A stretch of 64,000 nucleotides of DNA, from NCBI GenBank assembly GCA_963711505.1, contig CAVQEJ010000003.1:2108001-2172000 (forward strand), given 5' to 3'. Source of the stretch: JAGWRA01 sp963711505. Its GTDB lineage: Bacteria > Acidobacteriota > Vicinamibacteria > Vicinamibacterales > CAVVIG01. Made by a program: the position numbers and the translations under genes. Under the pieces are notes generated by a model. The model made no database searches. It worked only from the letters and a program-made list of their open reading frames with translations, and was not told where the DNA came from. This document shows, piece after piece, positions 27,633 through 35,243 of this stretch (positions are counted from its first letter, which is position 1; every line of letters begins with the position of its first letter).

Positions 27633-29138
27633 ATGGCGGACCACGCGCAACCTTCGGCGTCGGCGACGGCCGCGACCACGCTCGACACCGAGTTCCACCG
27701 CGGACTGGGCCTCTTCGACTCGACGATGGTCGTCGTCGGGTCGATGATCGGCTCGGGCATCTTCATCGTCTCGTCGGCGATGGCGCGCCAGGTCGGCAGT
27801 GCCGGCTGGCTGCTCCTCTCGTGGGTCATCACGGGCGTGCTCACGGTGACCGCCGCGCTCTCCTACGGCGAGCTGGCGGCCATGATGCCGCGGGCCGGCG
27901 GCCAGTACGTCTACCTGCGCGAGGCGTTCTCCCCGCTCTGGGGCTTCCTCTACGGCTGGACGCTGTTCCTGGTCATCCAGACCGGCACGATCGCGGCGGT
28001 GGCCGTCGGCTTCGCCCGCTACCTCGGCGTGCTGGTTCCCTGGATCTCCGACGGGCACTACCTCATTCCCCCGGTGCACATCACGACCGGGTACGCCCTC
28101 TCGCTGTCGACGACGCAATTCGTCGGCCTGCTGCTCATCGCACTGCTGACCTGGACCAACACGCGGGGGCTGAACTGGGGCCGGATCATCCAGAACGTCT
28201 TCACCGTGGCGAAGACCGGCGCGCTGCTCGGTCTGGTGGCCGTCGGCCTGCTGCTCGGCTGGAACGCGACGGCCGTGCACGCCAACTTCACGCACATGTG
28301 GACGGCCAGCGGGGCCGTCCAGATCGTGCCCGGCCTCTCCGCCAGCACGGTCTTCGGGCTGTTCCTCGCCGTGGGCGTCGCCCAGACGGGCTCGCTGTTC
28401 TCGTCGGACGCCTGGAACAACATCACGTTCACGGCCGGCGAGGTGAAGAACCCGCGGCGCAACATCCCGCTGTCGCTGGCCCTCGGGACGTCGATCGTCA
28501 TCGGCATCTACCTGCTGGCGAACCTCGCCTACCTCGTCACGCTGTCGCTGCCGCAGATCCAGCACGCCGCCGACGACCGCGTGGCGACGGCGGCGCTCGA
28601 TGCGATCTTCCCCGGCCTGGGCGTCATCATCATGGCGCTCGCCATCATGGTGTCGACCTTCGGCTGCAACAACGGGCTCATTCTCGCGGGCGCCCGCGCC
28701 TACTACGCCATGGCGCGCGACGGCCTCTTCTTCAAGCGGGCCGGCCAGCTGAACGCCGCGAAGGTGCCGGCATGGGGGCTGGTCGTCCAGGGACTCTGGG
28801 CGGCGTTCCTCGTGCTGCCGCGCACCTACGACCCGGCAACGAAGGTCTACGGCAACCTGTACAGCGACCTGCTCGAGTACGTGATCTCGGCCGCCCTCGT
28901 CTTCTACATCCTCACCATCTCGGGCATCTTCCGGCTGCGCCGTACCCGGCCCGACATCGAGCGGCCGTACAAGGCGTTCGGATACCCGCTGGTGCCGCTG
29001 CTGTACATCGTGGGCGCCGCCGCCATCCTGTTCGTGCTCTTCGGTTACCGGACGTCGACGACCTGGCCCGGGCTGGCCATCGTGCTGCTCGGTGTACCGG
29101 TGTACTTTCTGTGGAAGCCACGGGGGACCCACACGTAG
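27633..29138 (+). CDS. APC family amino acid permease
   Basis: A 501-residue inner-membrane transporter with 12 predicted membrane segments. The first carries the APC signature VVVGSMIGSGIFIVSSAMA, segments 2-3 give ALSYGELAAMMPRAGGQYVYLREAF, and FGCNNGLILAGARAYYAMARDGLFF is the loop typical of the LAT/APA subgroup. The ATG at 27633 has AAGGAG at 27620-27625. A TATAAC at 27589 could be a -10 element, but I see no -35. The substrate is probably an amino acid. A 7-bp array begins right at the stop codon. Confidence 0.92.
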   Translation: MADHAQPSASATAATTLDTEFHRGLGLFDSTMVVVGSMIGSGIFIVSSAMARQVGSAGWLLLSWVITGVLTVTAALSYGELAAMMPRAGGQYVYLREAFSPLWGFLYGWTLFLVIQTGTIAAVAVGFARYLGVLVPWISDGHYLIPPVHITTGYALSLSTTQFVGLLLIALLTWTNTRGLNWGRIIQNVFTVAKTGALLGLVAVGLLLGWNATAVHANFTHMWTASGAVQIVPGLSASTVFGLFLAVGVAQTGSLFSSDAWNNITFTAGEVKNPRRNIPLSLALGTSIVIGIYLLANLAYLVTLSLPQIQHAADDRVATAALDAIFPGLGVIIMALAIMVSTFGCNNGLILAGARAYYAMARDGLFFKRAGQLNAAKVPAWGLVVQGLWAAFLVLPRTYDPATKVYGNLYSDLLEYVISAALVFYILTISGIFRLRRTRPDIERPYKAFGYPLVPLLYIVGAAAILFVLFGYRTSTTWPGLAIVLLGVPVYFLWKPRGTHT

Positions 29139-29170
29139 GCGGTAGGCTCTGGGCGGTCGGCGATAGGGAT
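29136..29170. repeat. Heptamer array H2a
   Basis: Units taggcgg, taggctc, tgggcgg, tcggcga, tagggat follow the permease stop codon in strict 7-bp register. The unit is related to the reverse complement of array H2b at 29238. Confidence 0.6.
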
Positions 29171-29237
29171 GGGCTCGGCGCTCGTGTGCTCGCGCCTCGC
29201 ATCTTTCAAGGTCCAGCCTGAAGCGTTCACTCTGTCC

Positions 29238-29272
29238 CCTATCGCCTATCGCCTATCGCCCATCGCCTACGA
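29238..29272. repeat. Heptamer array H2b
   Basis: Units cctatcg three times, then cccatcg and cctacga, ending 5 bp before the yjbQ start. It is inverted relative to H2a. Confidence 0.8.
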
Positions 29273-29277
29273 GCATC

Positions 29278-29694
29278 ATGATCACCCACACCGACTATCT
29301 CTGGTTCAACACGAAGAAGCGGCAGGAGTTCGTCCGGATCACCGACGACGTGCGGAAGATCGTCAAGGCCAGCGGAGCCCTGGATGGCGTGGCGCTGGTG
29401 TCGGCCATGCACATCACGGCCGGCGTGTACGTGAACGACTGGGAGAGCGGGCTCATCGAGGACTTCCAGGTCTGGCTCGAGAAGCTCGCGCCGTCGGGCC
29501 TCGACTACCGGCATCACCAGACCGGCGAAGACAACGCCGACGCCCACCTGAAGCGGACGATCATGGGCCACCAGGTGCTGGTGCCGATCACCAACGGCGA
29601 TCTCGATCTCGGGCCGTGGGAGCAGATCTTCTATGCCGAGTTCGACGGACAGCGGCGCAAGCGGGTCATCGTCAAGGTGATGGGCATCAAGTGA
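29278..29694 (+). CDS. YjbQ family protein (UPF0047)
   Basis: A 138-residue protein of the YjbQ family, named secondary thiamine-phosphate synthase from weak activity of homologues. The conserved segments VSAMHITAGVYVNDWE, YRHHQTGEDNADAHLK and MGHQVLVPITNGDLDLG are all present, and the size is standard. The stop overlaps the GTG start of the Nudix gene (GTGA), so the two are coupled. The physiological role of the family is not settled. Confidence 0.92.
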   Translation: MITHTDYLWFNTKKRQEFVRITDDVRKIVKASGALDGVALVSAMHITAGVYVNDWESGLIEDFQVWLEKLAPSGLDYRHHQTGEDNADAHLKRTIMGHQVLVPITNGDLDLGPWEQIFYAEFDGQRRKRVIVKVMGIK

Positions 29695-30179
29695 GCGACC
29701 GCGATGAACGGGCGGGCCGCCGGTACCCCGACCGTCCGATCGTCGGCGTCGGGGCCGTCGCGATCGCCAACGGCCGTGTCGTGCTCGTCCGCCGCCGCTT
29801 CGAACCGCTCGCCGGCCAGTGGAGCCTGCCGGGAGGCGGCCTCGAAGTCGGCGAGACGATCGCAGCCGGCGTCCGCCGCGAGGTCGGCGAGGAAACCGGC
29901 CTCGACGTCGACGTCGGCCCGCTCGTCGAGATCTTCGAGCCGATCCTCCACGACGCCGACGGCCGGATCCGCCACCATTACGTCATCCTCGACTACCTGT
30001 GCCGCGTCCGCCGCGGCACGCCCGCCGCCGGCTCCGACGTGGACGACGTCGTCCTGGCCGACCCGGCCGGGCTCGCCGCCTACGCGCTCACCGATGCGGC
30101 GGCGCGTGTCATCGCCCGGGGCGTGGAGATGGCGAGGGGGATGGGGTGGGGGAATGAAGAATTAAGAATGAAGAATTGA
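29691..30179 (+). CDS. Nudix hydrolase
   Basis: A protein of about 162 residues that hydrolyses a nucleoside diphosphate linked to another group. The start is a GTG at 29691 (VSDRDERAGRRYPDRP), chosen because it overlaps the yjbQ stop by four bases. The Nudix box runs from GGGLEVGETIAAG through VRREVGEETGLDV with the metal-binding REVGEE. The preceding VGVGAVAIANGRVVLVRRR resembles ADP-ribose and 8-oxo-dGTP type hydrolases. The last eight or so residues (NEELRMKN) come from a 7-bp array, so the native C-terminus may have been altered by array growth. Confidence 0.9.
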   Translation: MSDRDERAGRRYPDRPIVGVGAVAIANGRVVLVRRRFEPLAGQWSLPGGGLEVGETIAAGVRREVGEETGLDVDVGPLVEIFEPILHDADGRIRHHYVILDYLCRVRRGTPAAGSDVDDVVLADPAGLAAYALTDAAARVIARGVEMARGMGWGNEELRMKN

Positions 30180-30254
30180 GAATTGAGAATTGAGAAAGGC
30201 GACTTCCCGCATACGTCCCTTTTCTACATTCTTCAATTCCTAATTCTCAATTCA
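30152..30254. repeat. Heptamer array H3 in inverted orientation
   Basis: The left arm 30152-30193 has gaatgaa, gaattaa, gaatgaa and gaattga three times. The right arm 30234-30254 has caattcc, taattct, caattca, the reverse complement of the same unit. The arms can pair into a long A/T-rich stem between the convergent Nudix and tsaD genes and may serve as a two-way terminator. Confidence 0.75.
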
Positions 30255-30261
30255 TCGGCGC

Positions 30262-31377
30262 TCACCCCAGCTCCAGACTCGCGTCCGCGTTGAGATCCCA
30301 GCCGGCGCGGATGCCGGCGTGGAACGCCCGCAGGCCGGCCGCCGCGATCATCGCCGCGTTGTCGGTCGACAGCGCAATGGTGGGAACGTACACCGGCAGA
30401 CCGAACGCCTGTCCGCGCGCGGCAGCATCGGCGCGCAGCCGGCTGTTCGCCGACACGCCGCCGGCGATCCCCACACTGCGCGCGTGCCAGCGCTCGGCCG
30501 CCGCGAACGTCCGATCGAGCAACGCCTCGACGACGACGCGCTGGAAGCTCGCGCAGACGTCGGCCACCTCGGCGTCCGACAGCGGCCGCCCGGTCGTGGC
30601 CTCCGCGGTCCACGGGGTGCCGCGCCGGCCGGCCACCCGCGCCACGTCGCCCGCTCGCCGTCGCTTCACGTGACGGAGCACCGCCGTCTTCACGCCGCTG
30701 AAACTGAAATCGTACCGGCCCGAATCGAACGGCGCGTTGCGGTCCGCGTGCGTCATCCGCGCGATCGGCAGATCCACGGCCCGATCGTCGCCCTGCTTCG
30801 CCAGCCGATCGATGACCGGGCCACCCGGGTAGCCGAGGCCCAGCAGCTTGGCCACCTTGTCGTAGGCCTCGCCCGCGGCGTCGTCGCGGGTCCGGCTGAG
30901 CGGCCGGTACCGGCCGGGCGACTCCACCAGGTACAGGTTGGTGTGGCCGCCCGAGACGACGAGCACGACGGCCGGCAGCGGCAGCGGGCCGTGCTGGAGG
31001 AAGAGCGACTCGATGTGTCCGGCGAGGTGGTGGACCGGCACGAGCGGCAGCCCGCGCGACGCGGCCAGCGACTTGGCGAACGACACCCCCACGAGCAGCG
31101 ACCCGACCAGGCCCGGGCCCTGCGTCACCGCGACGGCGTCGAGCTCGTCCAGGCCGACCCCGGCTTCATCGAGGGCCTTCTCGACCACGCCGCAGATGTC
31201 GCGGACGTGCTGGCGGGACGCCAGCTCGGGAACGACGCCACCCCATTCGCGATGGATCGGCACCTGCGACGCGACCACGGACGAGCGGATCGCCCACGGG
31301 CGCGCCGCGTCTTCCGTCTCGGCCACGACGGCTGCCGCCGTCTCGTCGCACGAGGTCTCGATACCCAGGATGTTCAT
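30262..31377 (-). CDS. tsaD: tRNA N6-adenosine threonylcarbamoyltransferase
   Basis: Transfers threonylcarbamoyl to A37 of ANN-decoding tRNAs together with TsaB and TsaE. The 371-residue chain opens MNILGIETSCDETAAAV (ASKHA fold). The iron/zinc site is HHLAGHIES near residue 115, followed by LVVSGGHTNLYLV, GEAYDKVAKLLGLGYPGGP, DFSFSGVKTAVL and the late GGVSANSRLR and ALSTDNAAMIA with the final metal ligand aspartate. The reading frame is intact. tsaB and tsaE are not in the window. Confidence 0.97.
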   Translation of the reverse strand: MNILGIETSCDETAAAVVAETEDAARPWAIRSSVVASQVPIHREWGGVVPELASRQHVRDICGVVEKALDEAGVGLDELDAVAVTQGPGLVGSLLVGVSFAKSLAASRGLPLVPVHHLAGHIESLFLQHGPLPLPAVVLVVSGGHTNLYLVESPGRYRPLSRTRDDAAGEAYDKVAKLLGLGYPGGPVIDRLAKQGDDRAVDLPIARMTHADRNAPFDSGRYDFSFSGVKTAVLRHVKRRRAGDVARVAGRRGTPWTAEATTGRPLSDAEVADVCASFQRVVVEALLDRTFAAAERWHARSVGIAGGVSANSRLRADAAARGQAFGLPVYVPTIALSTDNAAMIAAAGLRAFHAGIRAGWDLNADASLELG

Positions 31378-31382
31378 TGTTC

Positions 31383-31600
31383 AGTTCGCGCGGGGCCCCA
31401 CCCCCACGCGTTGCCGTCGCTCACGCTCCGGATCGTGTTATTGCCGATGTTGCTGCTTGCAGTGGCACCCCGGCCCCCCGCGCGTTGCCGTCGCTCACGC
31501 TCCGGATCGTGTTATTGCCGATGTTGCGCTTGCAGTGGCACCCCGGCCCCCCGCGCGTCGTCGTCGCTCACGCTCCGGATCCTGCTACTCACGGCATTGC
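31383..31600. repeat. Triplicated 74-bp repeat with repeat-A head
   Basis: Starts with a repeat-A type head (gcgcggggccccacccccac), then ttgccgtcgctcacgctccg-gatcgtgttattgccgatg. That second part recurs at 31485 and, diverged, at 31558, giving three copies with a 73-74 bp period joined by cttgcagtggcaccccggcc. It fills the gap between tsaD and mtnA. Confidence 0.85.
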
Positions 31601-31645
31601 CGCTTTCACGGGCGGGCCGCACGGTGCCGGGGAACGTCCAGCCGT

Positions 31646-32707
31646 TCAGCGGCTGACGGACAGATCGCCGTGCACCGCCGCCGGCAAGGTCTCGAGATAC
31701 GGGGCGCGGAACACGCCCCGCTCGGTGACGATGCCGGCCACCAGGCGGTGCGGGGTGACGTCGAAGGCCGGGTTGCGGATGTGGGCACCTTCCGGCGTGA
31801 GGCGCGTCGATCCGACGTGCGTCACCTCGCGCGCGTTGCGCTCTTCGATGGGAATCTGCGTGCCGTCGGGCGTCGCCAGGTCGATGGTCGAGGCCGGGGC
31901 GGCCACGTAGAAGGGAATGCCGTGTTCGTGGGCCAGCACGGCCACGGTATAGGTGCCGATCTTGTTCGCCACGTCGCCGTTGGCGGCGATCCGGTCGGCC
32001 CCGACCACGACGAGATCGATCAGCCCCTGGCGCATCAGCGCGCCGGCCATGTTGTCGGTGATGACGGTCGTGTCGATGCCGTCACGCACCAGCTCCCACG
32101 CCGTCAGCCGCGCCCCCTGCAGGAACGGACGCGTTTCGTCGGCGAGCACGGTCACCTGCTTGCCCTGTTCGACCGCGCCGCGGATGACCCCCAGTGCGGT
32201 GCCGTAGCCCGCGGTGGCGAGCGCGCCGGCGTTGCAGTGGGTCAGGATCCGCGCGCCGTCGGGCACGACCGCCGCCCCGTGCCGCCCGATCGACCGGCAG
32301 CTCTCGACGTCCTCGTCGTGAATCCGCGCCGCCTCGGCGTCCAGCCGATCCTTGATCTGGTCGACTGACTCGCCGGCGCCCGCCCCATCGGCAAATGTCT
32401 TCTTCATCCGGTCGATCGCCCAGAAGAGGTTCACGGCCGTCGGCCGCGTCGCCGCCATCAGCTCGCAGATCTTGTAGAACTCGCTCGCGAGCTTCTGGGT
32501 GCCACTGGCCTTGCTCTTCCGCACGCCGAGCGCAATGCCCAGCGCGGCGGCGACGCCGATGGCCGGTGCCCCGCGAATGACCATGGTCTTGATGGCGCGT
32601 GCCACTTCCTGCGCCGTGCGGCAGCTCACGTAGAGCTCGACGGAGGGCAGCTTGCGCTGGTCGATCATGACGATGGTGTCGCCCGTGCGGGAAATGGTCG
32701 GCAGCAT
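31646..32707 (-). CDS. mtnA: S-methyl-5-thioribose-1-phosphate isomerase
   Basis: Isomerises methylthioribose-1-phosphate to methylthioribulose-1-phosphate in methionine salvage. The 353-residue protein shows the family landmarks VIRGAPAIGVAAALG, ILTHCNAGALATAGYGTA with the catalytic cysteine, VITDNMAGALM with the catalytic aspartate, VGADRIAANGDVANKIGTY and VAAPASTIDL. An eIF2B-alpha-like fold is shared with ribose-1,5-bisphosphate isomerases, but the NAGAL and DNMA motifs favour MtnA. It follows a purine nucleoside phosphorylase gene on the same strand. Confidence 0.95.
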   Translation of the reverse strand: MLPTISRTGDTIVMIDQRKLPSVELYVSCRTAQEVARAIKTMVIRGAPAIGVAAALGIALGVRKSKASGTQKLASEFYKICELMAATRPTAVNLFWAIDRMKKTFADGAGAGESVDQIKDRLDAEAARIHDEDVESCRSIGRHGAAVVPDGARILTHCNAGALATAGYGTALGVIRGAVEQGKQVTVLADETRPFLQGARLTAWELVRDGIDTTVITDNMAGALMRQGLIDLVVVGADRIAANGDVANKIGTYTVAVLAHEHGIPFYVAAPASTIDLATPDGTQIPIEERNAREVTHVGSTRLTPEGAHIRNPAFDVTPHRLVAGIVTERGVFRAPYLETLPAAVHGDLSVSR

Positions 32708-32723
32708 GGGTTAAATGATAACA

Positions 32724-32766
32724 GGGGATCGGGATTGGGGATCGGGATTGGGGATTGGGGATTCGG
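32724..32766. repeat. Heptamer array H4
   Basis: Units gggattg and gggatcg in mostly 7-bp register (one unit is 6 bp), between mtnA and the nucleoside phosphorylase gene; the right end comes within 10 bp of the phosphorylase stop. Confidence 0.75.
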
Positions 32767-32775
32767 ACCGGCCGG

Positions 32776-33675
32776 CTAGGATCCTGCCGGCTCCCCGTCC
32801 TCCGGCCGCAACTCCGCAGCCGCGGCCGCCGCGTGCTGCGCCTCTTCGGCGAACCGCGCCAGAATCCGCTCCAGCACGGTCCCGAAGCGGTCGGCCGCCC
32901 GCTGCGCGGCGTCCATCACCTCTTCGTGGGTCAGGCGCTGCCGCCGCACGCCGGCGGCCGCATTCGTGATGCACGAGATCCCGAGCAGCTCCATCCCCAT
33001 CTGGCGCGCCACGATCGCTTCCGGCACGGTCGACATGCCGACCGCGTCGGCGCCGAGCATCCGCAGCGCGCGGATCTCCGCCGGCGTCTCGTAGCTCGGC
33101 CCCGACACGGCCGCATAGATGCCGCGCGGCAGCACCAGCCCGACCTCGCGCCCGGCGGCGGTCGCCAGCTGCCGGAGGCGTGGCGACCACGCATCGGTCA
33201 GATCCGTGAACCGCGGTCCGAAGCGATCATCGTGCGGCCCCGCCAGCGAATTCGCACCGGTCAGGTTCAGATGATCGTCGATGATCATCAGCGCCCCCTG
33301 CGGATAGCTCGTATTGATGCCGCCGGCCGCATTGGTCAACACGAGGGTCTTCACACCCAGCGCGCCGAGCACGCGGACGCCGAAGGTGACCTGCTGCGGA
33401 TCGGCTCCCTCGTACAGATGCGTCCGCCCCGCCAGCAGGGCGACTCGCGCGCCCCCGCAGGTGCCCACCACGAGCCGTCCCGCGTGCCCCGGCACCGCGA
33501 CGGGCGGCCAGTGCGGAATCTCGGCGTACGGCACGACGGTGGCCTCGCCGAGCCGGTCGGCGAACTCACCGAGTCCCGATCCGAGCACGATGGCGACGTC
33601 GGGAAACAGAGAGACGCGGGCACGGATGACGGCGACGGCCGCCATCACCTGATCGTAGAGATCGTGGACGGGCAT
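32776..33675 (-). CDS. Purine nucleoside phosphorylase
   Basis: Splits purine nucleosides with phosphate to base and (deoxy)ribose-1-phosphate. The protein has 299 residues. The phosphate loop is VLGSGLGEFAD, then VVPYAEIPHWPPVAVPGHAG, GRTHLYEGADPQQV, LTNAAGGINTSY, SGPSYETPAEIRALRMLGADAVGMSTVPE and SCITNAAAG. The asparagine in CITN (aspartate in methylthioadenosine phosphorylases) favours inosine/guanosine. An alanine-rich tail (EEAQHAAAAAAELRPEDG) is extra. Its ATG overlaps the last base of the CNT transporter stop (TAATG). Confidence 0.94.
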   Translation of the reverse strand: MPVHDLYDQVMAAVAVIRARVSLFPDVAIVLGSGLGEFADRLGEATVVPYAEIPHWPPVAVPGHAGRLVVGTCGGARVALLAGRTHLYEGADPQQVTFGVRVLGALGVKTLVLTNAAGGINTSYPQGALMIIDDHLNLTGANSLAGPHDDRFGPRFTDLTDAWSPRLRQLATAAGREVGLVLPRGIYAAVSGPSYETPAEIRALRMLGADAVGMSTVPEAIVARQMGMELLGISCITNAAAGVRRQRLTHEEVMDAAQRAADRFGTVLERILARFAEEAQHAAAAAAELRPEDGEPAGS

Positions 33676-35084
33676 TACAGCAGTATGCCGGCAATCGCCG
33701 CGGTAAGGAAGTTCGCCAGCGTGCCGGCCACCATGGCGAGCAAGCCCAGCCGGGCGAGATCGTGCCGCCGGTTCGGCGCCAGCGACCCGATGCCCCCGAT
33801 TTCGATGCCGATGGATCCGAAGTTCGCGAATCCGCACAGGGCGAAGGTGGCGAGGGTGAACGTCCGCGGATCGAGGGCGCTCTTCAGCGTCCCGAGCTGG
33901 GCGTAGGCCACCAGCTCGTTGAGGGCCATGCGCGTGCCGAGCAGGTTGCCGATCGTGGCCGCCTCGTGCCAGGGGACGCCCAGGCTCCAGGCGATCGGCG
34001 CGAACACCCAGCCGAAGATCTGCTGCAGGCTGAGACCGGCGAAGCCGAGCACCGCATTCGTCATGGCGATGAGCGCCAGGAACGCGATGAGAATCGCGCC
34101 GACGTTCAGCGCCAGGCCCAGCCCCTCGAGCGTGCCCCGCCCGGCGGCGTCGATCACGTTGACGTCGGTCTTCTCCCGCCCGAGCGGCACGGTCCCCATC
34201 GTCCGCGGCTTCTGCGTCTCGGGCACGAGCATCTTGGCGATGAGAATGGTGCCGGGGGCCGTCATCACGACGGCCGTCACCAGGTGGCGTGCGCTGATGC
34301 CATAAAGAATGTAGGCCCCCATCATGCCGCCCGACACGTGCGCCATGCCCGACGTCATGACGGTCATCAGCTCCGACCGCGTCAGATCGGGCAGGTACGG
34401 CCGGATCGTGAGCGGCGCCTCGGTCATCCCCATGAACACGCTGGCGGCGACGTTCAGCGACTCCGCACCGCTGGCGCGCATCACCCGACGCATCCCCCAG
34501 GCGAAGGCCCGGACGATGGCGGGCAGCACGCCGAGGTGGTAGAGCACCGCCGACAACGCGGCGAAGAAAATGATGGTCGGCAGCACCTGGAAGGCGAAGA
34601 TGGCGCTGTACTGGGCGCCGGCCGGCCCGAGGGCGCCGGTCATGATGCGCGGCCAGGCGGACTTGTCCCCGAGCGGCCCGAACACGAATGCCGCCCCCAC
34701 GTCGGCGAATCCGAGCAGGCTGCCGATGACGTCGCCGATCCGCTCGAAGATCCGCTGCCCGATGGCGGTCTTCAGCACGACCACCGCCACGGCGAACTGG
34801 AGGCCGAGCCCCCAGCCGACGGTCGGCCAGTGAATCGCCCGCCGATCGACCGAGCCGGCGTAGGCGATCGTCAGGATGACGACGACGCCGATGACCGACT
34901 GGATCCGCAGGGAACCACCCGCCCGGGCCGCCACGAAGGCCACGAGCGCGGCGCCCAGGGCGGCCGCGAAGATGACGGCGTCGCGCCGGGTCAGCCGACT
35001 CGGCCGGAGACTCCACCCCACGGCGCCGGCCGGCGCGGCCGCGGCAGCCGCTTCGCCTTCTCCAATGGTCACTTCCCCGTCCAT
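33675..35084 (-). CDS. CNT family nucleoside transporter
   Basis: Imports nucleosides with protons or sodium. The ATG at 35084 has GAGAGGGG about six bases upstream and is preferred over the one at 35126. The 469-residue protein has about ten membrane segments, with the family motifs VGAAFVFGPLGD, FAFQVLPTIIFFAALSAVLYHLGV, GAESLNVAASVFMGMTEAPLTIRPYLP, MAHVSGGMMGAYI, RMALNELVAYAQLG and FALCGFANFGSIGIEIGGIG. It is directly coupled to the purine nucleoside phosphorylase, so import and phosphorolysis of nucleosides are linked. Divergent from the HEAT gene at 35244. Confidence 0.95.
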   Translation of the reverse strand: MDGEVTIGEGEAAAAAAPAGAVGWSLRPSRLTRRDAVIFAAALGAALVAFVAARAGGSLRIQSVIGVVVILTIAYAGSVDRRAIHWPTVGWGLGLQFAVAVVVLKTAIGQRIFERIGDVIGSLLGFADVGAAFVFGPLGDKSAWPRIMTGALGPAGAQYSAIFAFQVLPTIIFFAALSAVLYHLGVLPAIVRAFAWGMRRVMRASGAESLNVAASVFMGMTEAPLTIRPYLPDLTRSELMTVMTSGMAHVSGGMMGAYILYGISARHLVTAVVMTAPGTILIAKMLVPETQKPRTMGTVPLGREKTDVNVIDAAGRGTLEGLGLALNVGAILIAFLALIAMTNAVLGFAGLSLQQIFGWVFAPIAWSLGVPWHEAATIGNLLGTRMALNELVAYAQLGTLKSALDPRTFTLATFALCGFANFGSIGIEIGGIGSLAPNRRHDLARLGLLAMVAGTLANFLTAAIAGILL

Positions 35085-35243
35085 GCGACCCCTCTCACCC
35101 GGCGCCGGCAGCCGGCCGCCCGCCAACGGCCGGGCTCTGCGGCCCGGCCCGCAGCCCCCGGCCCGACCGAGTATACCCGTGGGCCGGCTGGACTTGATCG
35201 GCCGATAAGGGATATATCAGCCTCGAGTGTTCTCGTTGACGTC

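Noticed and set aside
31383..31600. CRISPR array
   Set aside because: The three 74-bp copies have no short repeats with unique spacers and there are no cas genes.
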